Below, one piece after another: positions 1 to 5,005 of a stretch of DNA of 5,005 nt; positions within the stretch are counted from its first letter, which is position 1, and each line of letters starts with the position of its first letter. The translations under genes were made by a program, and so were the position numbers. The DNA lies in assembly GCA_003141915.1 (NCBI GenBank), contig PLNY01000208.1, positions 2,231 to 7,235 on the forward strand, in the 5' to 3' direction. The DNA is from Anaerolineae bacterium. GTDB taxonomy: Bacteria; Chloroflexota; Anaerolineae; Anaerolineales; Villigracilaceae. The notes beneath the pieces are model-generated. The model did no database searches. It saw nothing but the letters and a program-made list of their open reading frames with translations, and was not told the origin of the DNA.

Positions 1-54
1 CGCCGAAGGTTCCCGAAGGGAAAAGGACGGAGGGGGTGAAGATGAAAGGTTTCA
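1..54 (+). other. Leader region upstream of thiN (possibly the tail of an upstream gene or riboswitch)
   Basis: These bases are very purine-rich. They hold a small perfect hairpin (TTCCC-GAA-GGGAA, 10-22), a strong SD-like stretch GGAGGGGGTG (29-38) and a weaker AAAGG (45-49). The thiN frame is closed here by TGA at 37-39 and again at 43-45. An upstream gene could end at that first TGA, but too little sequence is present to recognise one. No promoter can be called. The tract CGAAGGGAA (14-22) resembles the 3' edge of TPP riboswitches, but the conserved core would lie outside the window, so no riboswitch is claimed. Confidence 0.4.
45..49 (+). promoter_or_regulatory. Ribosome binding site deciding the thiN GTG start
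   Basis: AAAGG lies 5 nt before the GTG at 55. The thiN frame has stop codons at 37-39 and 43-45, so GTG 55 is the first usable start, and conserved kinase sequence (RIVIFANG) follows at once. A stronger purine-rich SD (29-38) sits better for an out-of-frame ATG at 42, so initiation here may be complex. Confidence 0.5.
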
Positions 55-684
55 GTGCCTCGTATCGTCATCTTTGCCAATGGCGAATTGCCCAATATAG
101 AAAAAGCCCGCGCACTCGTTCAAACGGATGATTACATCATCTGCGCCGACGGCGGTACGCGTCATGCGCTGGCGCTTGGATTGAAGCCCAACCTCATTGT
201 GGGCGACCTCGACTCTGTAATGGATGTTGAATTGAAAATAGCAAGCGCCAAGATCGTTCAATATCCTCGCAATAAAAACGAGACTGATCTTGAACTGGCT
301 TTGAATCACGCGCTGGTAAAAAAAACGTCGTCTATTTTGATCATCGGCGCATTGGGCGGACGTCTTGACCAGACGCTGGGAAATATTTCCCTGCTTTCCG
401 ATCCTCGACTTTCGACTCTCGATTGCCGACTCGATGATGGGGCGGAGGAAGTTTTCTTTTGCCGCGGCCGGTCTCGGATCGAGGGAGGACGCGGCGACAT
501 CGTCTCATTGATTCCGTGGAACGGCGCGGTCAAAGGCATTCGCACGCACGGATTGCGCTGGCCGCTGAACAATGAATCTCTTGATCCGGATAAAACGCGC
601 GGCATCAGCAATGAAATGCTCGATGCAGCCGCCGAAGTCAGCATTGAAACCGGATTGCTTCTGATCAACCACCGTCGTTTGTAG
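55..684 (+). CDS. thiN: Thiamine pyrophosphokinase (thiamine diphosphokinase)
   Basis: This cytoplasmic enzyme transfers pyrophosphate from ATP to free thiamine, giving thiamine diphosphate and AMP, the last step of thiamine salvage. The 209-residue length fits bacterial single-domain members of the family. Visible signatures in order are an N-terminal RIVIFANGE strand, CADGG (30-34), GDLDS (50-54), KNETD (74-78, with the ensuing LELAL helix), GALGGRLDQTLGN (98-110) and the C-terminal RGISNE (182-187) followed by a G-LLLI strand. The acidic residues D32, D51, D53, D78 and D105 are the expected Mg-ATP and thiamine site positions by family analogy. GGRLDQ replaces the more usual GGRLDH, a mild change. 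The start is GTG, because no other in-frame start exists after the upstream stops. The gene is first in the operon and ends 11 nt before thiB. A short run of imperfect 7-bp repeats (405-432) falls in a variable loop. The family call is secure. Confidence 0.95.
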   Translation: MPRIVIFANGELPNIEKARALVQTDDYIICADGGTRHALALGLKPNLIVGDLDSVMDVELKIASAKIVQYPRNKNETDLELALNHALVKKTSSILIIGALGGRLDQTLGNISLLSDPRLSTLDCRLDDGAEEVFFCRGRSRIEGGRGDIVSLIPWNGAVKGIRTHGLRWPLNNESLDPDKTRGISNEMLDAAAEVSIETGLLLINHRRL

Positions 685-690
685 AAAGGA
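683..690 (+). promoter_or_regulatory. Ribosome binding site of thiB
   Basis: AGAAAGGA overlaps the thiN TAG stop (682-684) and lies 5 nt before the thiB ATG. This supports that start and reinitiation coupling between the two genes. Confidence 0.7.
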
Positions 691-695
691 AAATC

Positions 696-1739
696 ATGAA
701 ACGTTTTTTGTTCGTCCTGGTAGTCTTGTCAGTTCTAGTTGCATCCTGCGCGCTAAAACCATCGGGGCCGCAAAGCCTCACCGTGATGACGCATGATTCG
801 TTTGCTGTGAGCGATAATGTCATCCAGGCTTTTGAGCAGGCCAATAATGTAAAGGTGACTTTTGTCAAAGGCGGCGACGCAGGCGAGATGCTCAACAAGG
901 CCATTCTCTCCAAAAGTGCGCCGCTGGCGGATGTGCTTTACGGTGTGGATAACACATTGCTCTCCGAGGCGCTCGATGCAGGCATTTACGAGCCGTATGC
1001 TTCACCTGCTCTGAAAAATATTCCCGCGGAGTTTCAACTTGACTCGTCGAACCAGGCTTTACCTGTGGATCATGGTTATGTCTGCGTTGTTTATGATAAA
1101 GCTTATTTCAGCGCGCATAATCTGTCCGCGCCGCAAAGTCTCGAAGATTTAACCAAATCGGAATATAAAGGTTTGCTCGTGATGGAGAATCCGGCTACCT
1201 CGTCTCCGGGTCTCGACTTTTTGCTTGCCACCATTAAACATTTTGGTGACCAAAACTATATCGGTTACTGGAAACAATTGCGCGCCAATGGCCTTGTCGT
1301 TGTGGATGGATGGGAAACGGCATATTACACCAACTTCACCGGCGGATCCGGTCAGGGAACACAGGCGCTGGTCGTTTCGTACGCGACTGATCCGGCATAT
1401 GAAGTGATGTCGGCTTCAACGCCGATTGCCGAGGCGTCTGTCGCGGCAGTGGTTGGACCCGATACCTGCTTCCATCAAATTGAATTTGTCGGCATCCTCA
1501 AAGGGACTCAGCATCTCGCCCTCGCGCAAAAATTCGTGGACTTCATGTTGAGCGCGTCGTTCCAAACTGATGTCCCGGGGCAGATGGCAGTCTATCCCGT
1601 TGCATCGAATATTTCTTTGCCGGACGCGTTTACCAAGTTCGCCCCGATTCCATCCCAGCCCGCCGCGTTGAGCGCAGATGATATTGCCAAGAACCATGCT
1701 GCCTGGATTCAAGTCTGGACGAATGCGGTGCTGCATTAA
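696..1739 (+). CDS. thiB: Thiamine ABC transporter, substrate-binding lipoprotein (TbpA/ThiB type)
   Basis: This 347-residue extracytoplasmic solute-binding protein captures thiamine, and in characterised homologues also thiamine mono- and diphosphate, for the ThiPQ importer. The N-terminus MKRFLFVLVVLSVLVASC is a lipoprotein signal with lipobox V-A-S-C, so Cys18 is probably lipidated and the protein tethered to the outer face of the membrane. Family hallmarks are ADVLYGVDNTLL (around 78-89), the VDHGYVCVVYDK strand, the NPATSSPGL loop, and W206 followed by SYATDPAY (228-235). W206, Y229 and Y235 look equivalent to the aromatic residues that stack on the ligand in E. coli TbpA, although about five extra residues (TGGSGQG area) lie between W206 and Y229. 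E. coli TbpA is about 20 residues shorter. Iron-binding FbpA relatives are the main alternative, but the GVDNTLL motif and the adjacent thiN favour thiamine. Phosphorylated thiamine cannot be excluded as the preferred ligand. Confidence 0.92.
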   Translation: MKRFLFVLVVLSVLVASCALKPSGPQSLTVMTHDSFAVSDNVIQAFEQANNVKVTFVKGGDAGEMLNKAILSKSAPLADVLYGVDNTLLSEALDAGIYEPYASPALKNIPAEFQLDSSNQALPVDHGYVCVVYDKAYFSAHNLSAPQSLEDLTKSEYKGLLVMENPATSSPGLDFLLATIKHFGDQNYIGYWKQLRANGLVVVDGWETAYYTNFTGGSGQGTQALVVSYATDPAYEVMSASTPIAEASVAAVVGPDTCFHQIEFVGILKGTQHLALAQKFVDFMLSASFQTDVPGQMAVYPVASNISLPDAFTKFAPIPSQPAALSADDIAKNHAAWIQVWTNAVLH

Positions 1740-1747
1740 ATAAATCA

Positions 1748-1777
1748 TGTAGGGGCGACTGGCCAGTCGCCCCTACA
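1748..1777. repeat. Perfect 30-bp palindrome (REP-like) between thiB and thiP
   Basis: The left arm TGTAGGGGCGACTGG (1748-1762) is followed directly by its exact reverse complement (1763-1777), so the element is a perfect 30-bp palindrome with GGCC at the centre. In RNA it would fold into a GC-rich hairpin with about 13 paired bases and a 4-nt loop. GTAGGGGCG...CGCCCCTAC palindromes are, from general knowledge, dispersed repeats in several bacterial phyla. Its place between a binding-protein gene and its permease gene resembles the REP element between malE and malF of E. coli, which protects the upstream mRNA. No T-run follows directly, so it is not a standard terminator. Confidence 0.85.
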
Positions 1778-1782
1778 GAAAA

Positions 1783-3444
1783 ATGAAATCAATTTTTTCC
1801 CGCCGTATCTTGATTTGGTTCGCACCGCTGACTTTTCTCGGCGTATTATTCTTTTATCCGTTTTTTCGGATTCTCTCTTTTGGCTTGAGTTTTGAGACTC
1901 TCAAAGCGAATAATCTTCAACTTGCTTTTCACGTTTTATTTTTTACTTTTTACCAAGCTTCTTTATCAACCCTGCTCACCTTGTTGATTGGCTTGCCATC
2001 GGCGTATCTCTTTGCCCGTTTTGACTTTCATGGCAAATCGCTTTTGCGTGCGCTGACCACGGTTCCGTTTATGTTGCCGACCGTTGTGGTCGCGGCAGGG
2101 TTCAATGCGTTGCTCGGTCCGCGTGGCTGGATCAATCTCTTGCTCATGCATCTATTTGCATTGAACGGTCCACCGATTCAATTTGTCGGTACATTGGGCG
2201 CGATTTTGCTGGCTCATGTTTTTTATAACACAACGATTGTGATTCGCGTGGTCAGTAACGCGCTTTCCAGGCTCGATCCAAAATTGGAACAAGCTGCGCG
2301 TTCTCTCGGTGCGAACGAACGTCGCGTCTGGTGGAATGTGACATTGCCCTTGTTGCGTCCTTCGATATTAGCTGCCTCATTGCTCGTCTTTTTATTTGAC
2401 TTTACCAGCTTTGGCGTCATCCTTTTGCTGGGCGGTCCGACCTTTGCCACGCTCGAAGTGGAGATTTATATCCAGGCTTTGCAAATGTTAAATCTTCCCG
2501 TGGCTGCCTTGCTTGCGTTCATTCAATTGCTTTGCACATTGGCTTTCTCGATCCTTTACACTCGCCTCTCGACTCGTATCGCGGTTCAATCTGCACCGCG
2601 CTCGACGAGTAAACATAAAGCAAATACCACTAAAGAGAAAATCTTTGTCTTTGCATTTTGTGTTTTGCTCTTTACATTTTTTATTCTTCCCATGCTTGCC
2701 CTTCCGCTTCGTTCTGTTACCCGCCTCGCAGCGGATCGCGGCCAGCAAACCCAAGTTTACTATGGCTTGACCACCGATTACTATACAGAGTTATTCATCA
2801 ATCGCCGCAACTCACTGTTTTACGTCCCGCCGATTAATGCCGCACTGAATTCACTAGGTTATGCAGGTGCAACCGTGATCCTTTCCTTGTTGCTTGGCTT
2901 TCCCGCTGCATCTGCACTTGCCAAACCGGGCCGCTTGGAAAAGATTCTCGATCCGATTTTGATTCTTCCGCTCGGCGCATCCGCGGTAACGCTCGCATTA
3001 GGATTCATCATTGCATTTGGTCGCTTATTGATTTCACCGTGGCTTGTTCCATTAGCACATACCTTGGTCGCTTTGCCGTTTGTGATTCGAACGCTTCAAC
3101 CTGCCATCGCATCGATCCCCGACCGATTGCGTCAAGCCGCGACGACTTTAGGTGCATCGCCGTTCCGTGTTTGGCAGAATGTGGATTGGCCCATTCTCAG
3201 CCGTGCAACTTTGAGCGCGGCGACATTTGCATTTACCATTTCGCTCGGCGAGTTCGGTGCGACTCTTTTATTGGCGCGTCCCGATTATCCGACCATTCCC
3301 ATTGCGATTTATAATTTTCTATCCCAACCCGGCGATTTGAATTATGGTCAAGCTATGGCAATGGCAACTCTCTTGATGGCGCTTACTACGGCTGGCATAC
3401 TACTCATTGAAAAACAACGTCTGCCCGGCGTGGGAGAATTTTGA
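1783..3444 (+). CDS. thiP: Thiamine ABC transporter, fused two-domain permease
   Basis: This 553-residue membrane protein forms the translocation channel for thiamine and carries two homologous permease halves in one chain, as E. coli ThiP (about 536 residues) does. About 12 hydrophobic segments are seen, the first near residues 9-30. The first half ends with the EAA loop EQAARSLGA...TLP (169-189). A hydrophilic cytoplasmic linker (about 262-286, rich in S, T, K) leads to the second half, whose EAA loop is RQAATTLGA...DWP (450-470). These loops dock on ThiQ. The C-terminal block SLGEFGATLLLARPDYPTIP and the NYGQAMAMA segment are typical of the thiamine/iron permease family. The ATG at 1783 is preceded by ACAGAAAA without an SD, only 5 nt after the palindrome. 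In-frame TAG at 1750-1752 bars a useful upstream start, and the next methionine lies inside the first domain. The stop TGA overlaps the thiQ ATG by 1 nt. Iron permeases are the closest alternative; context decides for thiamine. Confidence 0.92.
   Translation: MKSIFSRRILIWFAPLTFLGVLFFYPFFRILSFGLSFETLKANNLQLAFHVLFFTFYQASLSTLLTLLIGLPSAYLFARFDFHGKSLLRALTTVPFMLPTVVVAAGFNALLGPRGWINLLLMHLFALNGPPIQFVGTLGAILLAHVFYNTTIVIRVVSNALSRLDPKLEQAARSLGANERRVWWNVTLPLLRPSILAASLLVFLFDFTSFGVILLLGGPTFATLEVEIYIQALQMLNLPVAALLAFIQLLCTLAFSILYTRLSTRIAVQSAPRSTSKHKANTTKEKIFVFAFCVLLFTFFILPMLALPLRSVTRLAADRGQQTQVYYGLTTDYYTELFINRRNSLFYVPPINAALNSLGYAGATVILSLLLGFPAASALAKPGRLEKILDPILILPLGASAVTLALGFIIAFGRLLISPWLVPLAHTLVALPFVIRTLQPAIASIPDRLRQAATTLGASPFRVWQNVDWPILSRATLSAATFAFTISLGEFGATLLLARPDYPTIPIAIYNFLSQPGDLNYGQAMAMATLLMALTTAGILLIEKQRLPGVGEF
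3432..3437 (+). promoter_or_regulatory. Ribosome binding site deciding the thiQ ATG start
   Basis: GGGAGA lies inside the end of thiP, 6 nt before ATG 3444 but only 3 nt before the alternative in-frame TTG 3441. The spacing and the TGATG stop-start overlap favour ATG 3444. Confidence 0.7.
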
Positions 3445-4439
3445 TGCTCGAAGTACGCGGTATTTATAAATCATATGAAGCCCAATCGCTTCTTCAAGGC
3501 ATTTCATTTCTTGTTGGAACTGGCGAGACGATTTGTCTGCTTGGTTCATCTGGAAGCGGTAAATCAACTCTGTTGCGGATGATTGCGGGACTCGAACCTC
3601 CGATTGCGGGACAAATTCTGTGGGATGGGATTGATCTCGCCACCACGCCGCCTCATCTTCGGGACTTTGGGTTGGTCTTTCAAGACTATGCACTTTTTCC
3701 TCACCTCGACGTTTTCGATAACATTGCTTTTGGTTTGAAAATGAAGAACTGGAAAAGTGATGAAATCAAAACACGCATCGATGAAGTCTTGGAGTTGGTG
3801 AATCTGCGCGGCTTCGAGCATCGCAAGGTCACGGATTTATCCGGTGGAGAACAGCAACGCGTTGCCTTGGCGCGCGCACTGGCGCCGCATCCGCGTTTGC
3901 TGATGTTCGATGAGCCGCTCGGCGCATTGGATCGCGCTTTGCGCGAAGATCTGCTCAACGAATTACGCGGCATTCTTCATCGAACTAAAATCCCGGCCAT
4001 TTATGTGACTCATGATCAGGATGAAGCATTCACCATTGCCGATCGCGTTTTGCTTTTGCATGATGGACAAATTGTTCAACAGGGAACTCCCGCGGAGGTT
4101 TGGTCAGCGCCAAATTCGGTTTGGGCGGCGCAATTTCTTGGATTGGGAAATATAATTGAAGGGAAAATAATTAATGGAAAGAAAGTCGAAACGAAGGTTG
4201 GAAATTCCTCAATGACATGTAATCATCCGCATCAGGTTGGAAAAAAAGTTCATTTGTTGGCGCGCCCACTGGCAGCGGAGAATGAAGCGAATCAAATTCG
4301 CGGGCGCGTGTTGGATGTAGTCTTTCAGCAGGATCGATTCAAAGTCACGCTGGATAATGGCCTGTATTTTTATCTAAAAGAAGAAATGAAGATCGGACGA
4401 ATGCTCGACATCAAAGTCAAATTGGAATGTCTGCAATGA
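3444..4439 (+). CDS. thiQ: Thiamine ABC transporter, ATP-binding protein with C-terminal TOBE-like extension
   Basis: This cytoplasmic ATPase (331 residues from ATG 3444) powers ThiP. All ABC motifs are intact: Walker A GSSGSGKST (34-42), Q-loop VFQDYALFPH with Q80, signature LSGGEQQRVALARAL (from 132), Walker B RLLMFDEP with D156 and E157, D-loop GALD, and the H-loop VTHDQDEA with H190. The protein continues for about 100 residues past the nucleotide-binding domain with a small beta-rich domain (HLLARPL...IRGRVLDVVFQQDRFKVTLDNG). This resembles the TOBE domains of the FbpC/PotA/MalK group and is absent from E. coli ThiQ (about 232 residues). The DNA of the junction (about 4140-4250) is more AT-rich than its surroundings. 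Start overlaps thiP by 1 nt and the stop overlaps the next gene, so translation is probably coupled. By sequence alone it could be an iron or spermidine ATPase; the operon makes thiamine the best call. Confidence 0.9.
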   Translation: MLEVRGIYKSYEAQSLLQGISFLVGTGETICLLGSSGSGKSTLLRMIAGLEPPIAGQILWDGIDLATTPPHLRDFGLVFQDYALFPHLDVFDNIAFGLKMKNWKSDEIKTRIDEVLELVNLRGFEHRKVTDLSGGEQQRVALARALAPHPRLLMFDEPLGALDRALREDLLNELRGILHRTKIPAIYVTHDQDEAFTIADRVLLLHDGQIVQQGTPAEVWSAPNSVWAAQFLGLGNIIEGKIINGKKVETKVGNSSMTCNHPHQVGKKVHLLARPLAAENEANQIRGRVLDVVFQQDRFKVTLDNGLYFYLKEEMKIGRMLDIKVKLECLQ

Positions 4440-4888
4440 AAGAAGCCATTAAAGTTTTAAAGAAAAATTTAAGCGACGAAGTCACATGGCAGTATGAAGG
4501 ACAAGTATTACGCCGCAAATTGAATGCTGTTGTGTTGGAAGCGTTCTTCAACCGTCCCGATATGCCATTTATCGACATAATACTGAAAGAGAACGATCGT
4601 TTTATCGAGACGTTTTATACTGATCGCTGGTATAACATCTTTGAAATTTATGACCGCGATGATGACAAACTCAAGGGTTGGTATTGCAACGTCGGCAGGC
4701 CCGCAGTGCTGACTGAGGATTCTGTTTCGTACGTTGATCTTGCTTTGGATTTGTGGGTATCCGCAGATGGAAAGCAAACTGTGCTGGATGAAGATGAGTT
4801 CGATGTTTTACCGCTTAACGATTCGGAACGGGAAAAAGCGTTCAGCGCCCTCGCAGAACTTCAACAATTATTTTGGAGAAAACAATAG
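4436..4888 (+). CDS. DUF402 (FomD/Ntdp-like) putative phosphohydrolase
   Basis: This is a 150-residue soluble protein. The core FIETFYTDRWYNIFEIYD (56-73), KGWYCNVGRPA (80-90), YVDLALDLWV (99-108) and VLDEDEFDVL (116-125) is the DUF402 pattern. The family includes nucleoside tri/diphosphate phosphatases (Ntdp) and FomD, which hydrolyses a cytidylyl-phosphonate in fosfomycin biosynthesis. N85, D101, D105, D118 and E121 are candidates for the divalent-metal site; that assignment is inferred from family pattern. The DEDEF cluster is intact, so an active enzyme is likely. ATG 4436 is preferred because it forms a 4-nt ATGA overlap with the thiQ stop and has GGA (4424-4426) 9 nt upstream; ATG 4427 (three more residues, MSA) is possible but has no SD at useful distance. 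Its stop TAG lies inside the terminator stem. Being last in a thiamine operon suggests, but does not show, a role with thiamine or nucleotide phosphates. Substrate unknown. Confidence 0.8.
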   Translation: MKEAIKVLKKNLSDEVTWQYEGQVLRRKLNAVVLEAFFNRPDMPFIDIILKENDRFIETFYTDRWYNIFEIYDRDDDKLKGWYCNVGRPAVLTEDSVSYVDLALDLWVSADGKQTVLDEDEFDVLPLNDSEREKAFSALAELQQLFWRKQ

Positions 4889-4918
4889 CCTCCGATTTTC
4901 ACGGAGGCTATTGTTTTT
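4879..4918 (+). terminator. Rho-independent terminator of the thi operon (probably bidirectional)
   Basis: A perfect 16-bp stem pairs 4879-4894 (AAAACAATAGCCTCCG) with 4902-4917. The loop is the 7 nt ATTTTCA, and the T-tract TTTTT covers 4914-4918. The DUF402 stop codon (4886-4888) is within the left arm. On the other strand the same stem ends in TTTT, so it can also stop transcription of the convergent minus-strand gene. Confidence 0.93.
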
Positions 4919-5005
4919 ATGACATTTGTAAGATGACGCCAGTGCCTTGTTGAAGGAGTCTGTCTCCGTTGTTCCAGAGCCATTGGATTCCATATCCTCC
5001 AACGA
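4917..5005 (-). CDS. 3' end of a convergent gene, product unknown (partial)
   Basis: Reading the minus strand from the window edge, one frame stays open for 28 codons and stops at TAA (complement of 4917-4919), directly at the foot of the shared terminator. The visible C-terminus includes GGYGIQWLWNNGDRLLQQG and ends in VILQMS. Its composition (Trp, Gly, Asn, alternating hydrophobic residues) looks like a beta-rich protein end, and the convergent arrangement around a bidirectional terminator supports a real gene. No family can be recognised from 28 residues. The start lies beyond the window. The other two minus frames remain open too over this short span, so the call rests on the stop-terminator fit and on composition. 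Confidence 0.55.
   Translation of the reverse strand, partial: VGGYGIQWLWNNGDRLLQQGTGVILQMS

Noticed and set aside
306..668. 120-codon minus-strand ORF opposite thiN
   Set aside because: It lies fully within the well-supported thiN gene; its translation is Ser/Arg/Pro-rich low-complexity sequence with no recognisable motif, as expected of an antisense shadow.
1416..1748. 110-codon minus-strand ORF opposite the end of thiB
   Set aside because: It is antisense to conserved ThiB sequence and has no recognisable domain or convincing start, so it is a shadow.
1753..1782. N-terminal extension of ThiP read through the palindrome from CTG 1759
   Set aside because: The extension would be repeat-derived and hydrophilic (GRLASRPYRK) before a normal membrane-protein N-terminus. 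No ATG, GTG or TTG is available between the TAG at 1750 and ATG 1783.
1748..1800. Palindrome as an intrinsic terminator between thiB and thiP
   Set aside because: The hairpin is followed by GAAAAATGAAATC, and the T6 run comes only about 14 nt later inside thiP. The geometry does not fit a Rho-independent terminator, although partial attenuation cannot be excluded.
2488..2770. Overlapping ORFs on both strands in the middle of thiP
   Set aside because: They cover the T-rich stretch coding for the linker and a membrane helix. Their Lys/Cys-rich or Phe/Leu-rich peptides reflect base composition, and the permease frame is continuous.
3441..3446. TTG 3441 as the thiQ start
   Set aside because: It adds just one residue before ATG and would leave only 3 nt to the SD GGGAGA; ATG 3444 has normal spacing.
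4734..4922. 62-codon + strand ORF overlapping the end of the DUF402 gene
   Set aside because: It is out of frame with the conserved DLALDLWV and DEDEF motifs and runs through the terminator stem, so it is a shadow.

Overview
The window holds one complete five-gene transcription unit on the + strand (55-4888). It is dedicated to taking up thiamine (vitamin B1) and activating it, and it closes with a strong intrinsic terminator. Gene order is thiN (thiamine pyrophosphokinase), thiB (lipoprotein thiamine-binding protein), thiP (fused two-domain permease), thiQ (ABC ATPase with a C-terminal extension), and a DUF402/FomD-like putative phosphohydrolase. The last 89 bases hold the 3' end of a convergent minus-strand gene of unknown function.

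Organism: a bacterium of moderate GC. The binding protein has a lipobox and no sign of a periplasmic-type signal peptide, which suits a Gram-positive or monoderm-like cell plan. The gene style, the GTG start, the permease-ATPase architecture and a dispersed-type GTAGGGGCG palindrome recall Chloroflexota, perhaps Anaerolineae. This placement is an impression from the sequence, not a proven one.

Layout: 1-54 is the leader before thiN. It contains a small hairpin, a strong purine-rich Shine-Dalgarno (SD) stretch and an out-of-frame ATG. thiN (55-684) is followed after 11 nt by thiB (696-1739). A 43-nt spacer carries a perfect 30-bp palindrome (1748-1777), then comes thiP (1783-3444), which has no visible SD. 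thiQ (3444-4439) overlaps the thiP stop by 1 nt, and the DUF402 gene (best start 4436, to 4888) overlaps the thiQ stop by 4 nt. The terminator stem (4879-4917) begins inside the last codons of the DUF402 gene and ends at the stop codon of the convergent gene.

How the parts work together: ThiB captures thiamine or its phosphates outside the membrane, ThiP and ThiQ pump it in, and ThiN converts free thiamine to thiamine diphosphate. There are no thiamine biosynthesis genes here, so the unit is a salvage module. The DUF402 protein is the least understood member. Its family hydrolyses nucleotide-type phosphates, so a role in trimming imported thiamine phosphates or in nucleotide housekeeping is possible but unproven. 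Most of the window is conventional; the points worth a second look are the DUF402 linkage, the palindrome between binding protein and permease, and the unusual 5' end of thiN.
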